Shown here in pieces: positions 52,965 to 62,256 of a stretch of 64,000 nucleotides of DNA. A model generated the notes under the pieces. The model did no database searches, was not told the DNA's origin, and worked only from the letters and a program-made list of their open reading frames with translations. The first letter of the stretch is position 1. Every line of letters starts with the position of its first letter. The position numbers and the translations under genes were made by a program. Origin of the DNA: Phycisphaeraceae bacterium (GTDB taxonomy: Bacteria; Planctomycetota; Phycisphaerae; Phycisphaerales; UBA1924); contig JAHBXH010000001.1 of NCBI GenBank assembly GCA_019636555.1, positions 3,382,928 to 3,446,927 on the forward strand. Reading direction: 5' to 3'.

Positions 52965-54467
52965 ATGACAATCTATTCGCGATTGCACGGATTGTTTGGC
53001 GAACGACCGACGGATGAGTCGCGTCGCGCGTTTCTTCGTGCGACTGCCGCGGCGGGCGCTGCGCTCCTGCTGCCCGCCTGCGCCTCCGGTCCCAAGTCGA
53101 TCGCGAACAAGGCCTCTAAAGAAAAGGTGGTCGTGATCGGCGCGGGGTTCGCTGGTCTGTGCGCCGCGTATCAACTCTCGCGGGCGGGAGCGGGGGTCAC
53201 CGTGTTCGAAGCGCGCGACCGCATCGGAGGGCGCGTGCTGACGCTTCGCGATTTCGTGCCCGGAAAGAAAGTCGAAGGCGGCGGCGAACTCATCGGAGCC
53301 AATCACCCGCTTTGGCTCGCGCTCGCCAGGGAATTCGATATCGAGCTCACCGATGTGAGCAAGGGTGAGGGAACACGCGATCCGATTGTGATCGATGGCC
53401 AAAAACTCGACTTTGATCGGGCCGCCGAATTGTGGGAGAGCATGAACGCGGCGTTGAGCCGGATGAACTCGCTCGCGAAAGACATCGATTCGAACCAGCC
53501 ATGGCTGAGTGCGCGCGCCAACGAACTCGATCGAAAGACAATCGATGAGTGGATTCAGGACCTTGATGTCGATGCGCTGACCAAGCGGGCCTGCTGGGTG
53601 CTGCTCTCTTCCGACAACGGGCAGGATCCGTCGCGAATGAGCCTGCTGGCGCAGCTCGCGTGCGTGAAAGGCGGTGGGCTCGAAAAATTCTGGACCGAAA
53701 CCGAATCCTATCGCACACTTTCCGGGAATGATCTTCTGGCGCGGCGATTCGCGGACGCAATCGGCGCAGGTCGCATCCGTTTGAACACGCCCGTGACTTC
53801 GATCGACACACGCGGCGCGTTCAACACCGACAGACGCATGCCGACGCGAGTCTTTCTTGCGAACGGCGAGATGATCGAATGCGATCACATCGTGTTCGCG
53901 ACGCCTCCTCCCACCTGGGCCCGTATTGCGTTTGATCCCGCACTCCCGCCGGACTTGCTGCCGCAGACGGGATCGAACACGAAGTACCTCGCGCGCGTCA
54001 AGCGCCGATTCTGGCGGGACGACAATCTCTCTCAATACGCGCTGAGCGATCTTGACGTCGAACAAACCTGGGACGGGACCGATGGGCAGAACGCCGGCCC
54101 TGAAGCCTGTCTGGTCGGCTTCAACGGCGGCCCGGGCTCAGTTCACACGCTTGACTGGGCCCGGCAAACACGCGACTCGAACTTTGCCGGCATCCTCGAG
54201 CGCTTCTATCCGGGCTACAAAGCCAACTTCGTCGCTTCACGATTCATGGGCTGGCCTCACGAAGAATGGACACGCTGCAGCTACTCGTTTCCCGCTCCGG
54301 GCGAGGTTACAAGCATCGGCCCGGCGCTTGCACGCGGCGTCGGCCCGCTTCACTTCGCGGGCGAGCATTGCAGTTACGCGTTTATCGGTTACATGGAGGG
54401 CGCGTTGCAGTCCGGTGTCGCCGCGGCAAACGCGATCTTTTCGCCCGCGGCACGCGCGCCTTCCTGA
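52965..54467 (+). CDS. Tat-exported FAD-dependent amine oxidase
   Basis: 500 aa. Twin-arginine signal SRRAFLRATAAAGAALLLPAC ends in a lipobox Cys, so it is probably a Tat lipoprotein. The Rossmann FAD site VVVIGAGFAGLCAAYQLSRAG is followed by VFEARDRIGGRVLTL, the flavin-monoamine-oxidase motif. The C terminus (PLHFAGEHCSYAFIGYMEGALQSGVAAANAI) is the conserved FAD-binding end. It would oxidise an amine outside the cytoplasm, substrate unknown. Confidence 0.9.
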   Translation: MTIYSRLHGLFGERPTDESRRAFLRATAAAGAALLLPACASGPKSIANKASKEKVVVIGAGFAGLCAAYQLSRAGAGVTVFEARDRIGGRVLTLRDFVPGKKVEGGGELIGANHPLWLALAREFDIELTDVSKGEGTRDPIVIDGQKLDFDRAAELWESMNAALSRMNSLAKDIDSNQPWLSARANELDRKTIDEWIQDLDVDALTKRACWVLLSSDNGQDPSRMSLLAQLACVKGGGLEKFWTETESYRTLSGNDLLARRFADAIGAGRIRLNTPVTSIDTRGAFNTDRRMPTRVFLANGEMIECDHIVFATPPPTWARIAFDPALPPDLLPQTGSNTKYLARVKRRFWRDDNLSQYALSDLDVEQTWDGTDGQNAGPEACLVGFNGGPGSVHTLDWARQTRDSNFAGILERFYPGYKANFVASRFMGWPHEEWTRCSYSFPAPGEVTSIGPALARGVGPLHFAGEHCSYAFIGYMEGALQSGVAAANAIFSPAARAPS

Positions 54468-54488
54468 CGACAGTTTGCAGCGAACACC

Positions 54489-54890
54489 ATGGAAATCACC
54501 CTCGCAAACTTCGAATCATGCGCAATCCCCAAGGAGGAATACACGCATCGCGCGCACCTCACCGTCGCCTATCTCTATCTGCGAACACACCCGCTCCCCG
54601 AAGCAATCAACCTCATGCGCTCCGGAATTCTCCGTTTCAATAAAGCCAAGGGAGTCGAGAACACGCCGTCGGGCGGTTACCACGAAACCCTGACCGTCGC
54701 CTGGATGCGGGTCATCCACAGCGCGATGAAGACATTCGGCCCGCTCTCGGGTCCCGAAGAATTCCTCACCCAGCATCCCCACTTGCTCTGCGTTTCGCTG
54801 ATGCGGGTTTTCTATTCCCGAGCAAGGATCATGTCGGCGCAGGCCCGGGAATCATGGATCGAGCCCGATCTCGCAACATTTCCTGAATGA
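54489..54890 (+). CDS. Conserved hypothetical protein
   Basis: 133 aa, 21 bp after the amine oxidase, so probably co-transcribed. All-helical appearance with two His-containing motifs: EEYTHRAHLTVAYLYLRTHPLPEAI and GYHETLTVAWMRVIHSAM, plus HPHLLCVSLMRVFYSRARI. The His spacing could fit a metal site. I do not recognise a named family. Confidence 0.7.
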   Translation: MEITLANFESCAIPKEEYTHRAHLTVAYLYLRTHPLPEAINLMRSGILRFNKAKGVENTPSGGYHETLTVAWMRVIHSAMKTFGPLSGPEEFLTQHPHLLCVSLMRVFYSRARIMSAQARESWIEPDLATFPE

Positions 54891-55080
54891 TCGGTTTTTC
54901 GGCAATCGATCCGGCATTCACGCCCCAAAAACAGCGTTTGGCACACGATCGGGAATTGCAGCAAATCAGAAACGAAGGTGCACCATCCAAGACCCATCCG
55001 GCATCGAAGACGTACCGGAAACCAAGGGTTCCACGAACCCCGAGGCGCGTGCTTCGCGGACCTTGCCAGCGGAAACGACT

Positions 55081-56256
55081 ATGCGCATTCTTCGGATGAC
55101 CGTTCTGTTCCTCGCTTCCGCAACGATCGCAGGCGGGATTTTCTACCTGGCAAAGGCGGGCGGGCCCGATGCCGGCTACGGATACGGCAATGCCGCACTC
55201 CCGGCAAAGAGCGGCGAAACCTCCGATGAAAAAGGAACTCTCAAAGACATGATCAGCAAAGCCGGAGAAAAGAAAATCGACGGACCTCGCTACTCCAAGA
55301 GCGGCTACGACCTCACGCCTCTCACGCAGAAGCAGATCGACGACCTCGCGCAGAAACTCAAACCGGAAGAACGCGACGTCATTCTCGGAAAGGGAACCGA
55401 GCGTGCCTTCTGCGGCAATCTGACCGACAACCACAAAGACGGTGCGTATGTCTGCCGCCTCTGCGGCTTGCCGCTCTTTACGAGTGATCACAAATTCCAT
55501 TCGGGCACGGGGTGGCCGAGCTTTTTCAGGCCGTTCGACAACGACCATGTCGCCTATCTCAAGGATTCCGCTTACGGAATGGAGCGCATCGAAATCCTCT
55601 GCACACGATGCTCAGCGCACTTGGGTCACGTCTTCGAAGACGGACCGGATCCCACCGGGCTTCGCTACTGCGTCAACAGCGTGTCCCTCGAATTTGTGGA
55701 GATGACAGGCGGCAAGCTCGACCTGCCGGCGGCAAGCCGACCTGTGAAGACTGAAACCGCTTACTTCGCCGGCGGTTGTTTCTGGGGAACGGAAGATTTG
55801 TTTCAGCAGGTGCCGGGCGTCATCGACGTGGTGAGCGGATACATGGGCGGGCACGTCAAAAACCCCACATACAAAGACGTCTGCTACACCGACACCGAAC
55901 ACGCCGAGACCGTGCGCATTGTGTTTGACCCGGCGCGCGTGACCTACCGCGAACTGCTCGCGAAGTTCTTCAAGTTTCACGATCCGACGCAGCTCGACAT
56001 GCAGGGGCCGGACCACGGCCGCCAATACCGGAGCGCGATATTCGCATCGGATGAGTCTCAACTGGCTGAAGCGAAGAAATTCATCGCGGAACAGAGCGCA
56101 AAACCGAAATACCGGACCCGCAAAATCGTTACCACGATCGAACTCGCGAAGGAGTCGGGTGACGCCGGCGGTTTCTGGATGGCGGAAGACTACCACCAGG
56201 ATTACCACCTGAAGCACGGCGGGCACTGCGCGATCCCTGCGCCCGACGACGATTGA
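55081..56256 (+). CDS. msrBA: Membrane-anchored MsrB-MsrA methionine sulfoxide reductase fusion
   Basis: 391 aa from ATG 55081. A membrane helix (MTVLFLASATIAGGIFYLA), a linker, then MsrB with zinc Cys pairs (YVCRLCGLPLF; LCTRCSAHLGHVF), GTGWPSFF and catalytic Cys in LRYCVNSVSL. MsrA follows with catalytic GGCFWGTEDLFQQVPGV, GGHVKNPTYKDVCYTDTEHAE and DYHQDYHLKHGGHC. The two domains reduce R- and S-methionine sulfoxide respectively. The order B-A and the anchor place the enzyme outside the cytoplasm. Confidence 0.93.
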   Translation: MRILRMTVLFLASATIAGGIFYLAKAGGPDAGYGYGNAALPAKSGETSDEKGTLKDMISKAGEKKIDGPRYSKSGYDLTPLTQKQIDDLAQKLKPEERDVILGKGTERAFCGNLTDNHKDGAYVCRLCGLPLFTSDHKFHSGTGWPSFFRPFDNDHVAYLKDSAYGMERIEILCTRCSAHLGHVFEDGPDPTGLRYCVNSVSLEFVEMTGGKLDLPAASRPVKTETAYFAGGCFWGTEDLFQQVPGVIDVVSGYMGGHVKNPTYKDVCYTDTEHAETVRIVFDPARVTYRELLAKFFKFHDPTQLDMQGPDHGRQYRSAIFASDESQLAEAKKFIAEQSAKPKYRTRKIVTTIELAKESGDAGGFWMAEDYHQDYHLKHGGHCAIPAPDDD

Positions 56257-56349
56257 TCTCGCCGTACGCGGTGCGATGAAGGAATGTTTATCAGCGGTTT
56301 ATTTGCTCCTGAGTCGTCTTCGCGCTCCTCGATTTTGTAGAATGAGCGC

Positions 56350-57057
56350 ATGACCACCGGCCCAAAAAAGGAAGCCGTTGGGACAGGGGGCGCTCTCGGG
56401 AAGGCTCAGCTTCAAGCGCTGGGTGTTGCGCTCGGATCGGACCCGATGAGCGGCGTGGCGATCTTCGGTCCCGGCGGCGCGGTGGTTTGGGCCAACCCGC
56501 AACTCTCGAGAATGTTCCGCGGGCCGGACGCGACACCCGAACAGGCCATCGGACGCAAACTCAAGGAAATCTATCCGGAATCGTTCGCAAACGAAGTGGC
56601 CTCGGTGATCGATCAGTGCGCCGCCAGCGGAAAATCGGCTCTCATTCGCATGATCTGGCGCGGCGAACAAATCTACACATGGGCACAGGTCATCTCTGCC
56701 GAAGCAGACGAAGGAACAGGTGAACATCAGGTTTTGACGATCAGCCGAAAGGTTCGTGGTGACGAGAACGCCAAGGACATGTTCCCCACCTCCGACTTCG
56801 AAAAGCTCGACATGAAGGTTATCGATCTCGGCGCTCTCGACGTTCTAAGCACGCGCGAGCTCGAAGTTCTCGCGCTACTCGGGCAAGGACTTTCGGCTGC
56901 CAACATCGCCTCCGTGCTCCACCGGTCTGTGAAGACGATCAATACGCACCGGGAGAGCATCGGCAAAAAGCTGAAAATCGACGATCGCGTAAAACTTGCC
57001 GCGGTTGCGCAAAGAGCCGGACTCCGCCTTACAGATGCCACTCGGGAAAGAGCCTGA
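56350..57057 (+). CDS. PAS-LuxR transcriptional regulator, first of a tandem pair
   Basis: 235 aa. N-terminal PAS-like sensor (MSGVAIFGPGGAVVWANPQLSRMF) and C-terminal LuxR/GerE HTH (LSTRELEVLALLGQGLSAANIASVLHRSVKTINTHRESIGKKLKI). No receiver domain, so activity is set by a ligand, cofactor or partner of the PAS domain. The next gene is a paralogue, 20 bp downstream. Confidence 0.88.
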   Translation: MTTGPKKEAVGTGGALGKAQLQALGVALGSDPMSGVAIFGPGGAVVWANPQLSRMFRGPDATPEQAIGRKLKEIYPESFANEVASVIDQCAASGKSALIRMIWRGEQIYTWAQVISAEADEGTGEHQVLTISRKVRGDENAKDMFPTSDFEKLDMKVIDLGALDVLSTRELEVLALLGQGLSAANIASVLHRSVKTINTHRESIGKKLKIDDRVKLAAVAQRAGLRLTDATRERA

Positions 57058-57077
57058 GACCGTGGTATGCTTCCCTC

Positions 57078-57827
57078 ATGCACGCCGACTTTCACCCTTC
57101 CCACGGCACGGGTTCGGAGTCTTCGCTTCCAGAGGGCGTTGCGCCCGCTGAGCTAAGGGCGGTTTTTGCAGCGATCGGAGCCGACCCCATGATCGGGGTC
57201 GCGATTGTCGGCGAGGACGGACACATCTTCTGGGCAAACCCGCAGATTGCCAAGATGTTCTTTGGTGAAGGAAAGTCGTCCCACGACACCATCGGGAAGA
57301 ATCTTGCGGACATGTACCCCAAGCCATGGGTGGAAGAGCGCCTGAAACTGCTGAAGCACGCCGGCGACACCAAGAAGCCGGTCCAGCTGCGTTCGATCTG
57401 GGAAGGAAGACAGCAGTACTCGTGGATCCACCCGCTCGAAGCCGAGGCGGCAGACTCCATGGAACCCGGTGAACAGCACGGCGGCCCGATGCCCCGCCGC
57501 TTCCTCGTCATTACCAAGCGCGTCAGCGGCGAAGGAAAGGCCGAAGAACTGACCCGCACCGACGGCTTCGACAAAGTCGATAGCGAGGTCATCGAACTCG
57601 GCGCCCTCGATGTTCTGACAAGCCGCGAACTCGAGGTGCTCGCGCTCCTGGGTCAGGGCCTTGCCGCGGCAGAAATCGCAAAGCTGCTGCACCGCTCGGT
57701 CAAGACCATCAACACCCACCGCGAAAACATCGGCCGCAAACTAAAAATCGACGACCGAGTAAAGCTTGCAAACGTCGCTCAGAGGGCCGGACTACGGATC
57801 GCCGACGCGGAAAAAGAGCGGGTCTAG
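57078..57827 (+). CDS. PAS-LuxR transcriptional regulator, second of a tandem pair
   Basis: 249 aa. PAS-like region (MIGVAIVGEDGHIFWANPQIAKMF) and HTH (LTSRELEVLALLGQGLAAAEIAKLLHRSVKTINTHRENIGRKLKI), nearly identical to its neighbour in the recognition helix but diverged in the PAS half. The pair probably share DNA targets while sensing different signals, or form heterodimers. Confidence 0.88.
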   Translation: MHADFHPSHGTGSESSLPEGVAPAELRAVFAAIGADPMIGVAIVGEDGHIFWANPQIAKMFFGEGKSSHDTIGKNLADMYPKPWVEERLKLLKHAGDTKKPVQLRSIWEGRQQYSWIHPLEAEAADSMEPGEQHGGPMPRRFLVITKRVSGEGKAEELTRTDGFDKVDSEVIELGALDVLTSRELEVLALLGQGLAAAEIAKLLHRSVKTINTHRENIGRKLKIDDRVKLANVAQRAGLRIADAEKERV

Positions 57828-57973
57828 TTTCTTATCGAACCTTTCTTCGAGTCCACAATTCTGTGGATGGACGTTTCCGTGTTGTGCGACGATTGATCCT
57901 CTGCTAAATTGTTCCGCCAATCGCGCGCCACCGGGGAACGCGGTCGGAACGTTCAAGCCGAGGAGACTCTGCC

Positions 57974-58429
57974 ATGTTCGGACGGGTGGGATCGATTGGT
58001 GGCGCGATCGTTCTGCTGATCGCGCTCTTGGCCGGTATCGGAAATGTCTATCTGAAGAAGAGCCGGGTCAGCGACGATTATCGCAAAGAGGCGCACGCGC
58101 TCGTTGAGAAGTGCGACTGCTACTCAGCGAACAAGGATTACTGCGACTGGCTTGTCGATGTGACGCATGACGAAGTCTTCGAGCACAGCTACAAGGTGAA
58201 GTTTGCGCCCGGCGGGCGATTCCGCTCGACGCGCGACCAAAGCACGTTTGACGAGGGTGCCTACGCCGAAGAACTATTCGACGGCATGCTCGCCCGGGCA
58301 AAAGACGACAAAGCTGAAGCGGTTGTCGCGTCGCTGGAAAAATTGAAGAAGCAGCTCTTCGAAGAAGAGCCCGAGTCCGCTCCGACCGCGCCGCCTCCTG
58401 CGGCACGGCCTCCTCAGCGGAAGAAATAG
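57974..58429 (+). CDS. Hypothetical protein with one membrane helix
   Basis: 151 aa. N-terminal hydrophobic segment (IGGAIVLLIALLAGIGNVYL), a middle with three Cys (EKCDCYSANKDYCDWLVDV) that could form a disulphide or metal site, and a Pro/Lys-rich C terminus (APTAPPPAARPPQRKK). Not recognised. It converges with the amylase gene with 6 bp between stops. Upstream (57852-57867) lies TCCACA-ATTC-TGTGGA, a 6-bp inverted repeat that might be an operator. Confidence 0.65.
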   Translation: MFGRVGSIGGAIVLLIALLAGIGNVYLKKSRVSDDYRKEAHALVEKCDCYSANKDYCDWLVDVTHDEVFEHSYKVKFAPGGRFRSTRDQSTFDEGAYAEELFDGMLARAKDDKAEAVVASLEKLKKQLFEEEPESAPTAPPPAARPPQRKK

Positions 58430-58435
58430 CGCCCC

Positions 58436-60148
58436 CTATTTCGTGCCCGAGATTTCTAGAACGTACACGCTCCTCGGTCCGAGCTGATTGACCGGAACGT
58501 AGTCCGCGATGCCGCCCTTTCCGACCACGCGCGGCGGGGCCGGATTGATCTGGGCCCCGGTCTGCAGCAGTTCGCGGGGCGGCGCGACCTTGGCGAACGG
58601 GCCCGATGCCGCGCGGACGCGGCATCCCTGCACGGGCTTGTCCGAGAGATTTGCCATGACCATGATCGTTTGGTCGCCTTCCGTCCGCGCGAACGCATAC
58701 ACCGACTTGTCGCTCGCTTCGAGCGCCGTGTAATCGCCTTTCGCGAGCGCTGGGTTGTCCCGACGCAGCCGTATTAATCGGCGATACAAACTCAGCAGCG
58801 AGTTCGGATCGGACGATTCGGCCTGAACATTCTTCGTTGAAGCATCGGCGTTCGCCGCACGCCACGGCTTCCCGGTCGTGAATCCGGCGTTCGCGCCCGC
58901 CGTCCACTGCATCGGCGTGCGAAGATTCTCGTCGGGCTTGTCCCCCACCACGCCGAGCTCCTCGCCGTAGTACATGAACGGGATTCCGGGCTGCGTGAAG
59001 AGCAGGCTCGCCGCGAGCTTTGCTTTCGTGAAATCATCGCCGAAGCGCGTCATCACGCGCGTCTGGTCGTGGTTGCTCAGAAACGTGCAGAACTGATTGC
59101 GTGGGTACGCCTTCCACGCATTCATCGTCGCGTCGCGCAGCCGCTTCGCGTCCGCGTTGTTCACGGCATCGATGGTCGCGAAAGACACATCGAATTCAAA
59201 GCAAGTGTCAAGCTGATCCGGCACGTAGCTCGCGATCGTCGCCGTGTCGGTCCAGACTTCGCCGACCGTAAACGCAGTTGGATTTACCGACTTGTAGAAC
59301 GTGTGCCAGTTGCGGAGCCAGTCGTGCGTTTCCTTGGTATTTTCCTGCTGCTGGCCGTCTTCGATGAGGTGACGGATCGCATCGAGCCGGTATCCATCCA
59401 CGCCATAGTCCTTGAGCCAGAACTCCGTGACCTTGCACATCTCTTTGGTCACTTCGGGATTGCGGTAATTCAGGTCGGGCATGTGGCTCGAAAAAATGCC
59501 GTAGTAGTACGGGCCTCCGCCGCCGGTGCTCCGCCTGCCCCCCGCATCGGCCGCGTTGAACCAGACTTCCTGATTCCACGGACCCTTCCACGCCGGCTTG
59601 CTGTTCGACCAGATGAACCAGTCGTGCTTGGGATCTTTCGGATCGGCCGCGTTCTTGAACCACGGATGCTGGCTCGAAGTGTGATTGAGCACGAGATCAA
59701 GAATGACGCGGATCCCACGCTTCTTGCACTCGTCGAGAAACCGCTTGAAGTCCGCGTTGGTTCCGTGCTCGCTCTCGATCTTGTAGTAGTCACTGGTCTC
59801 GTATCCGTGGTACGTCGGACCTTCGAAAACGGGCATCAGCCAGAGTGCGGTCGCGCCAAGATCAGTGGTCGTATTCGGATCACCGTCGTTGATGTAGTCG
59901 AGCTTCTCGATCAGCCCCGCGAAGTCGCCGATTCCGTCGTTCGCGAGCGGCCCCTGCTCCGAATCTTTGAATGAACGCACGAACACCTGATAGAACACCG
60001 CTTCGTTCCACCAGTTGTCCATGCGCTCGCCCGAGCGATCGGCGAGCCCGGGCTTCTTTGAAGCAGATGACGGATTGGTCGTCGCCTGGCCGAACGCCGG
60101 ACACGCCATCGAAACGCCCGCAATCAGAGCAAGGACGGTGGTTCGCAT
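58436..60148 (-). CDS. Secreted GH13-family alpha-amylase/alpha-glucosidase
   Basis: 570 aa from ATG 60148, giving the signal peptide VLALIAGVSMACPAFG; the open frame upstream belongs to the intergenic region. Catalytic core: WWNEAVFYQVFVRSF, VILDLVLNHTSSQHPWF, nucleophile Asp in GYRLDAIRHL, acid/base Glu in FTVGEVWTDT, and LSNHDQTRV. C-terminal beta domain ends VYVLEISGTK. It hydrolyses or transfers alpha-1,4 or alpha-1,1 glucosidic bonds outside the cytoplasm; the exact specificity cannot be read. Confidence 0.92.
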   Translation of the reverse strand: MRTTVLALIAGVSMACPAFGQATTNPSSASKKPGLADRSGERMDNWWNEAVFYQVFVRSFKDSEQGPLANDGIGDFAGLIEKLDYINDGDPNTTTDLGATALWLMPVFEGPTYHGYETSDYYKIESEHGTNADFKRFLDECKKRGIRVILDLVLNHTSSQHPWFKNAADPKDPKHDWFIWSNSKPAWKGPWNQEVWFNAADAGGRRSTGGGGPYYYGIFSSHMPDLNYRNPEVTKEMCKVTEFWLKDYGVDGYRLDAIRHLIEDGQQQENTKETHDWLRNWHTFYKSVNPTAFTVGEVWTDTATIASYVPDQLDTCFEFDVSFATIDAVNNADAKRLRDATMNAWKAYPRNQFCTFLSNHDQTRVMTRFGDDFTKAKLAASLLFTQPGIPFMYYGEELGVVGDKPDENLRTPMQWTAGANAGFTTGKPWRAANADASTKNVQAESSDPNSLLSLYRRLIRLRRDNPALAKGDYTALEASDKSVYAFARTEGDQTIMVMANLSDKPVQGCRVRAASGPFAKVAPPRELLQTGAQINPAPPRVVGKGGIADYVPVNQLGPRSVYVLEISGTK

Positions 60149-60311
60149 GGTGGAAGGGTAGAGGATCGCGGACGATACGTCTGTCCCGCCGCACGAACCG
60201 TGCACCGGCTGCCCAGTGTCCACGACCGCGTTCATCAATCGTGGCCGTTGCGCGGAACGAACTTCGTCGCGACCGCCGAGCTATTATGAATTGATCGGAC
60301 GACGCAATCTC

Positions 60312-60719
60312 ATGCTCGCACGCTCAATCATTTTCCGTCTTCTGCTCGCGATTGCCCTCGCTCTGGGCGGTCCGGTTTGCCTCTGCGCTTCGGCGGCTGC
60401 GAAGTCGGACTCCGGAGCGATGTCGTTGTGCGGCGACAGTTGCGGCTGCTGCAAATCCGAGACAACCGGCGGCTGCCACGAGTCAGTCCCCGGCGATCAA
60501 CCGAGACATCACAATTGCGCCGGTCTCGGGCTGCAGGCGATTCCTCTGCCGCCGGATTCGACGATCGCAAAGGCAAGCCCGGTTGTCGCTCCCGTCGTGT
60601 GGGGCGTTCCGATCGCCGAGCGGGCGGACGAGGCGGCCCACGCAGCTTTTGATATCCAGCGCACGGTTGTCAGACCCGCGACTTCGCTTCTGCGCCAGCA
60701 TTGCGCGCTGATCGTCTAG
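60312..60719 (+). CDS. Cys-rich exported peptide heading the metal-resistance cluster
   Basis: 135 aa from ATG 60312; the frame upstream overlaps the amylase promoter. Signal peptide (IIFRLLLAIALALGGPVCL) followed by a Cys/His-rich mature part (SLCGDSCGCCKS; GGCHES; PRHHNCAG) with nine Cys in all. It could bind copper or another soft metal in the periplasm. Unrecognised family; the context supports metal handling. Confidence 0.65.
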   Translation: MLARSIIFRLLLAIALALGGPVCLCASAAAKSDSGAMSLCGDSCGCCKSETTGGCHESVPGDQPRHHNCAGLGLQAIPLPPDSTIAKASPVVAPVVWGVPIAERADEAAHAAFDIQRTVVRPATSLLRQHCALIV

Positions 60720-60924
60720 CAGATCGATACGCCGCCGAAGAGGCGAGTTGATGGCGGCCCCTCCCACTGGCCGCTCGCGCGAATCGGTTCCTTTCTTTAT
60801 TCCATGCAGCACTGCGTCCGCAAGTTCGCGGGCGTTTGTTCGGATTCACTCCGTCAGTTCGGGCGCCTCCGCCGGCGACCCAACACGCTCCCCTCATTTT
60901 CAAACGGTAATCAGGAGCTACACG

Positions 60925-61713
60925 ATGACAACTCTCTCCGCTCTTCGTTCCGTGCTTGTTTGCACGATCGCCTTCAGCGCCGGACCCGCGTTCGGCCAGC
61001 ATGATCATCACTCGCCCTCTTCGACCGATGAGTCGAAGCAACACGGCGCCCCCGCGGCCGATGCACCCGCGTCGCAGTCCAACAACCGGATCGGCGATCC
61101 CTATCCGCTCGGCATGTGCCCGGTATCGGGCAAAAAGTTCGGCGCGATGGGCGACGCCGACATCAAGGTCTACGAAGGGCACGAAGTTCGCTTCTGTTGC
61201 TCGAAGTGCCCACCCAAATTCGAGAAGGATCTTCCCGCGAGCACCGCCAAGCTCGATGCCAAGATCGCTGAGGATCAGCGGCCGCTCTACCCGCTCACGA
61301 CTTCGGTCGTCACAGGGAAAGACTTGCCCGCGAAGCCGTACGAATTCGTCTTCGGCAACCGTCTCATCCGACTCGGCGCCGAAAGCGAAAAGGAAATGTT
61401 CTTTCAGAACCCGAAGAAGTACCTCGCCGAAATCGATGCCGCGGCAATCAAGGCGCAGACCGACACCTATCCGCTCACCAAGTGCCCCGTGAGCGATGAA
61501 GACCTCGGCGGCGCGATGGGCGAAGCGGACAGCATCGTCGTCGGAGGTCGGATGATCCAAATCTGCTGCGCCGACTGCAAGTCGGGCATCGAAAAAGACC
61601 CGGCCAAATACCTCAACATGGTCGATCAGGCCCGCAAATCAAAGTCCGTTGATTCCGAAGCGGGCAACGACAAGAAGAACAGCCACGGCGAACACATGCA
61701 CGGCGACAACTGA
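60925..61713 (+). CDS. Exported TRASH/YHS-like metal-binding protein with three repeats
   Basis: 262 aa, AGGAG seven bases before the ATG. Signal peptide, a His-rich stretch (GQHDHHSPS), then three related repeats beginning YPLGMCPVSGKKFG, YPLTTSVVTGKDLP and YPLTKCPVSDEDLGG. The first and third end in paired Cys (CCSKCP; CCADCK); the second has lost its Cys. This is the treble-clef TRASH/YHS style of metal-binding domain. It probably binds copper in the periplasm. Confidence 0.8.
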   Translation: MTTLSALRSVLVCTIAFSAGPAFGQHDHHSPSSTDESKQHGAPAADAPASQSNNRIGDPYPLGMCPVSGKKFGAMGDADIKVYEGHEVRFCCSKCPPKFEKDLPASTAKLDAKIAEDQRPLYPLTTSVVTGKDLPAKPYEFVFGNRLIRLGAESEKEMFFQNPKKYLAEIDAAAIKAQTDTYPLTKCPVSDEDLGGAMGEADSIVVGGRMIQICCADCKSGIEKDPAKYLNMVDQARKSKSVDSEAGNDKKNSHGEHMHGDN

Positions 61714-61761
61714 GAAACCGATGCACGCTCGCTCACTTTCACTCTCACCATTCTTCCTCCG

Positions 61762-61777
61762 GCGGGCAAACGCCCGC
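61762..61777 (+). other. Intercistronic hairpin
   Basis: GCGGGC, loop AAAC, GCCCGC: a tight 6-bp stem between the TRASH-like and heavy-metal-binding genes. No T-run. It could set relative expression by stabilising the upstream mRNA. Confidence 0.35.
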
Positions 61778-61836
61778 GCGGGGGACTTCTCGCGATCACG
61801 GTCGCGCATATGCCCGCTCAAGTCTCGGAGATTCTC

Positions 61837-62256
61837 ATGAAGCATCGAATCCTGCTTGCAATACTGCTCACGCTCGGGGGCTGCACGATGACGTACACCG
61901 ATCCCGTGCTCTCCAGCGACAACCCGGCAAATCCGGTCGCGCTTGAGTCGCCTCCGCCGCCGCGCTCGAGCGCTCTGGATCTTGCCGCGGCAGAACCGGT
62001 CTACGCGCCGAAGAAAGAGACAGATCACTCCGGCCATGGAATGAGCAACATGGCGATGCCGCCGGAGCATGAATCCTCCGCGGGACAAAGCACGTCCGCA
62101 CCTTCGAATTCCTCTGCATCGCAAGCGCCCGTGATCTACTCATGCCCCATGCATCCCGAGGTCACGTCCGACAAGCCCGATCAGCGCTGCCCCAAGTGCA
62201 ACATGAAACTCAAGCCGATATCCGCCATCAAAGCAAAGCAAGGAGAGCCAAAGTGA
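61837..62256 (+). CDS. Lipoprotein with heavy-metal-binding domain (HMBD)
   Basis: 139 aa from ATG 61837. Lipoprotein signal (LLAILLTLGGCTM), a His/Met-rich linker (HSGHGMSNMAMPPEH), and the C-terminal HMBD: YSCPMHPEV ... RCPKCNMKL, a Cys/Met/His motif common on copper/silver efflux systems such as CusB and CopA relatives. It would pass metal to the neighbouring efflux or oxidase proteins. Stop overlaps the next GTG as GTGA. Confidence 0.85.
   Translation: MKHRILLAILLTLGGCTMTYTDPVLSSDNPANPVALESPPPPRSSALDLAAAEPVYAPKKETDHSGHGMSNMAMPPEHESSAGQSTSAPSNSSASQAPVIYSCPMHPEVTSDKPDQRCPKCNMKLKPISAIKAKQGEPK

Noticed and set aside
57882..57910. TTGTGC-17 bp-TAAATT as a promoter before the 57974 gene
   Set aside because: Only 3/6 and 4/6 matches to consensus; too weak.
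59069..59974. 301-codon plus-strand frame opposite the amylase
   Set aside because: Shadow; the GH13 catalytic motifs are on the minus strand.
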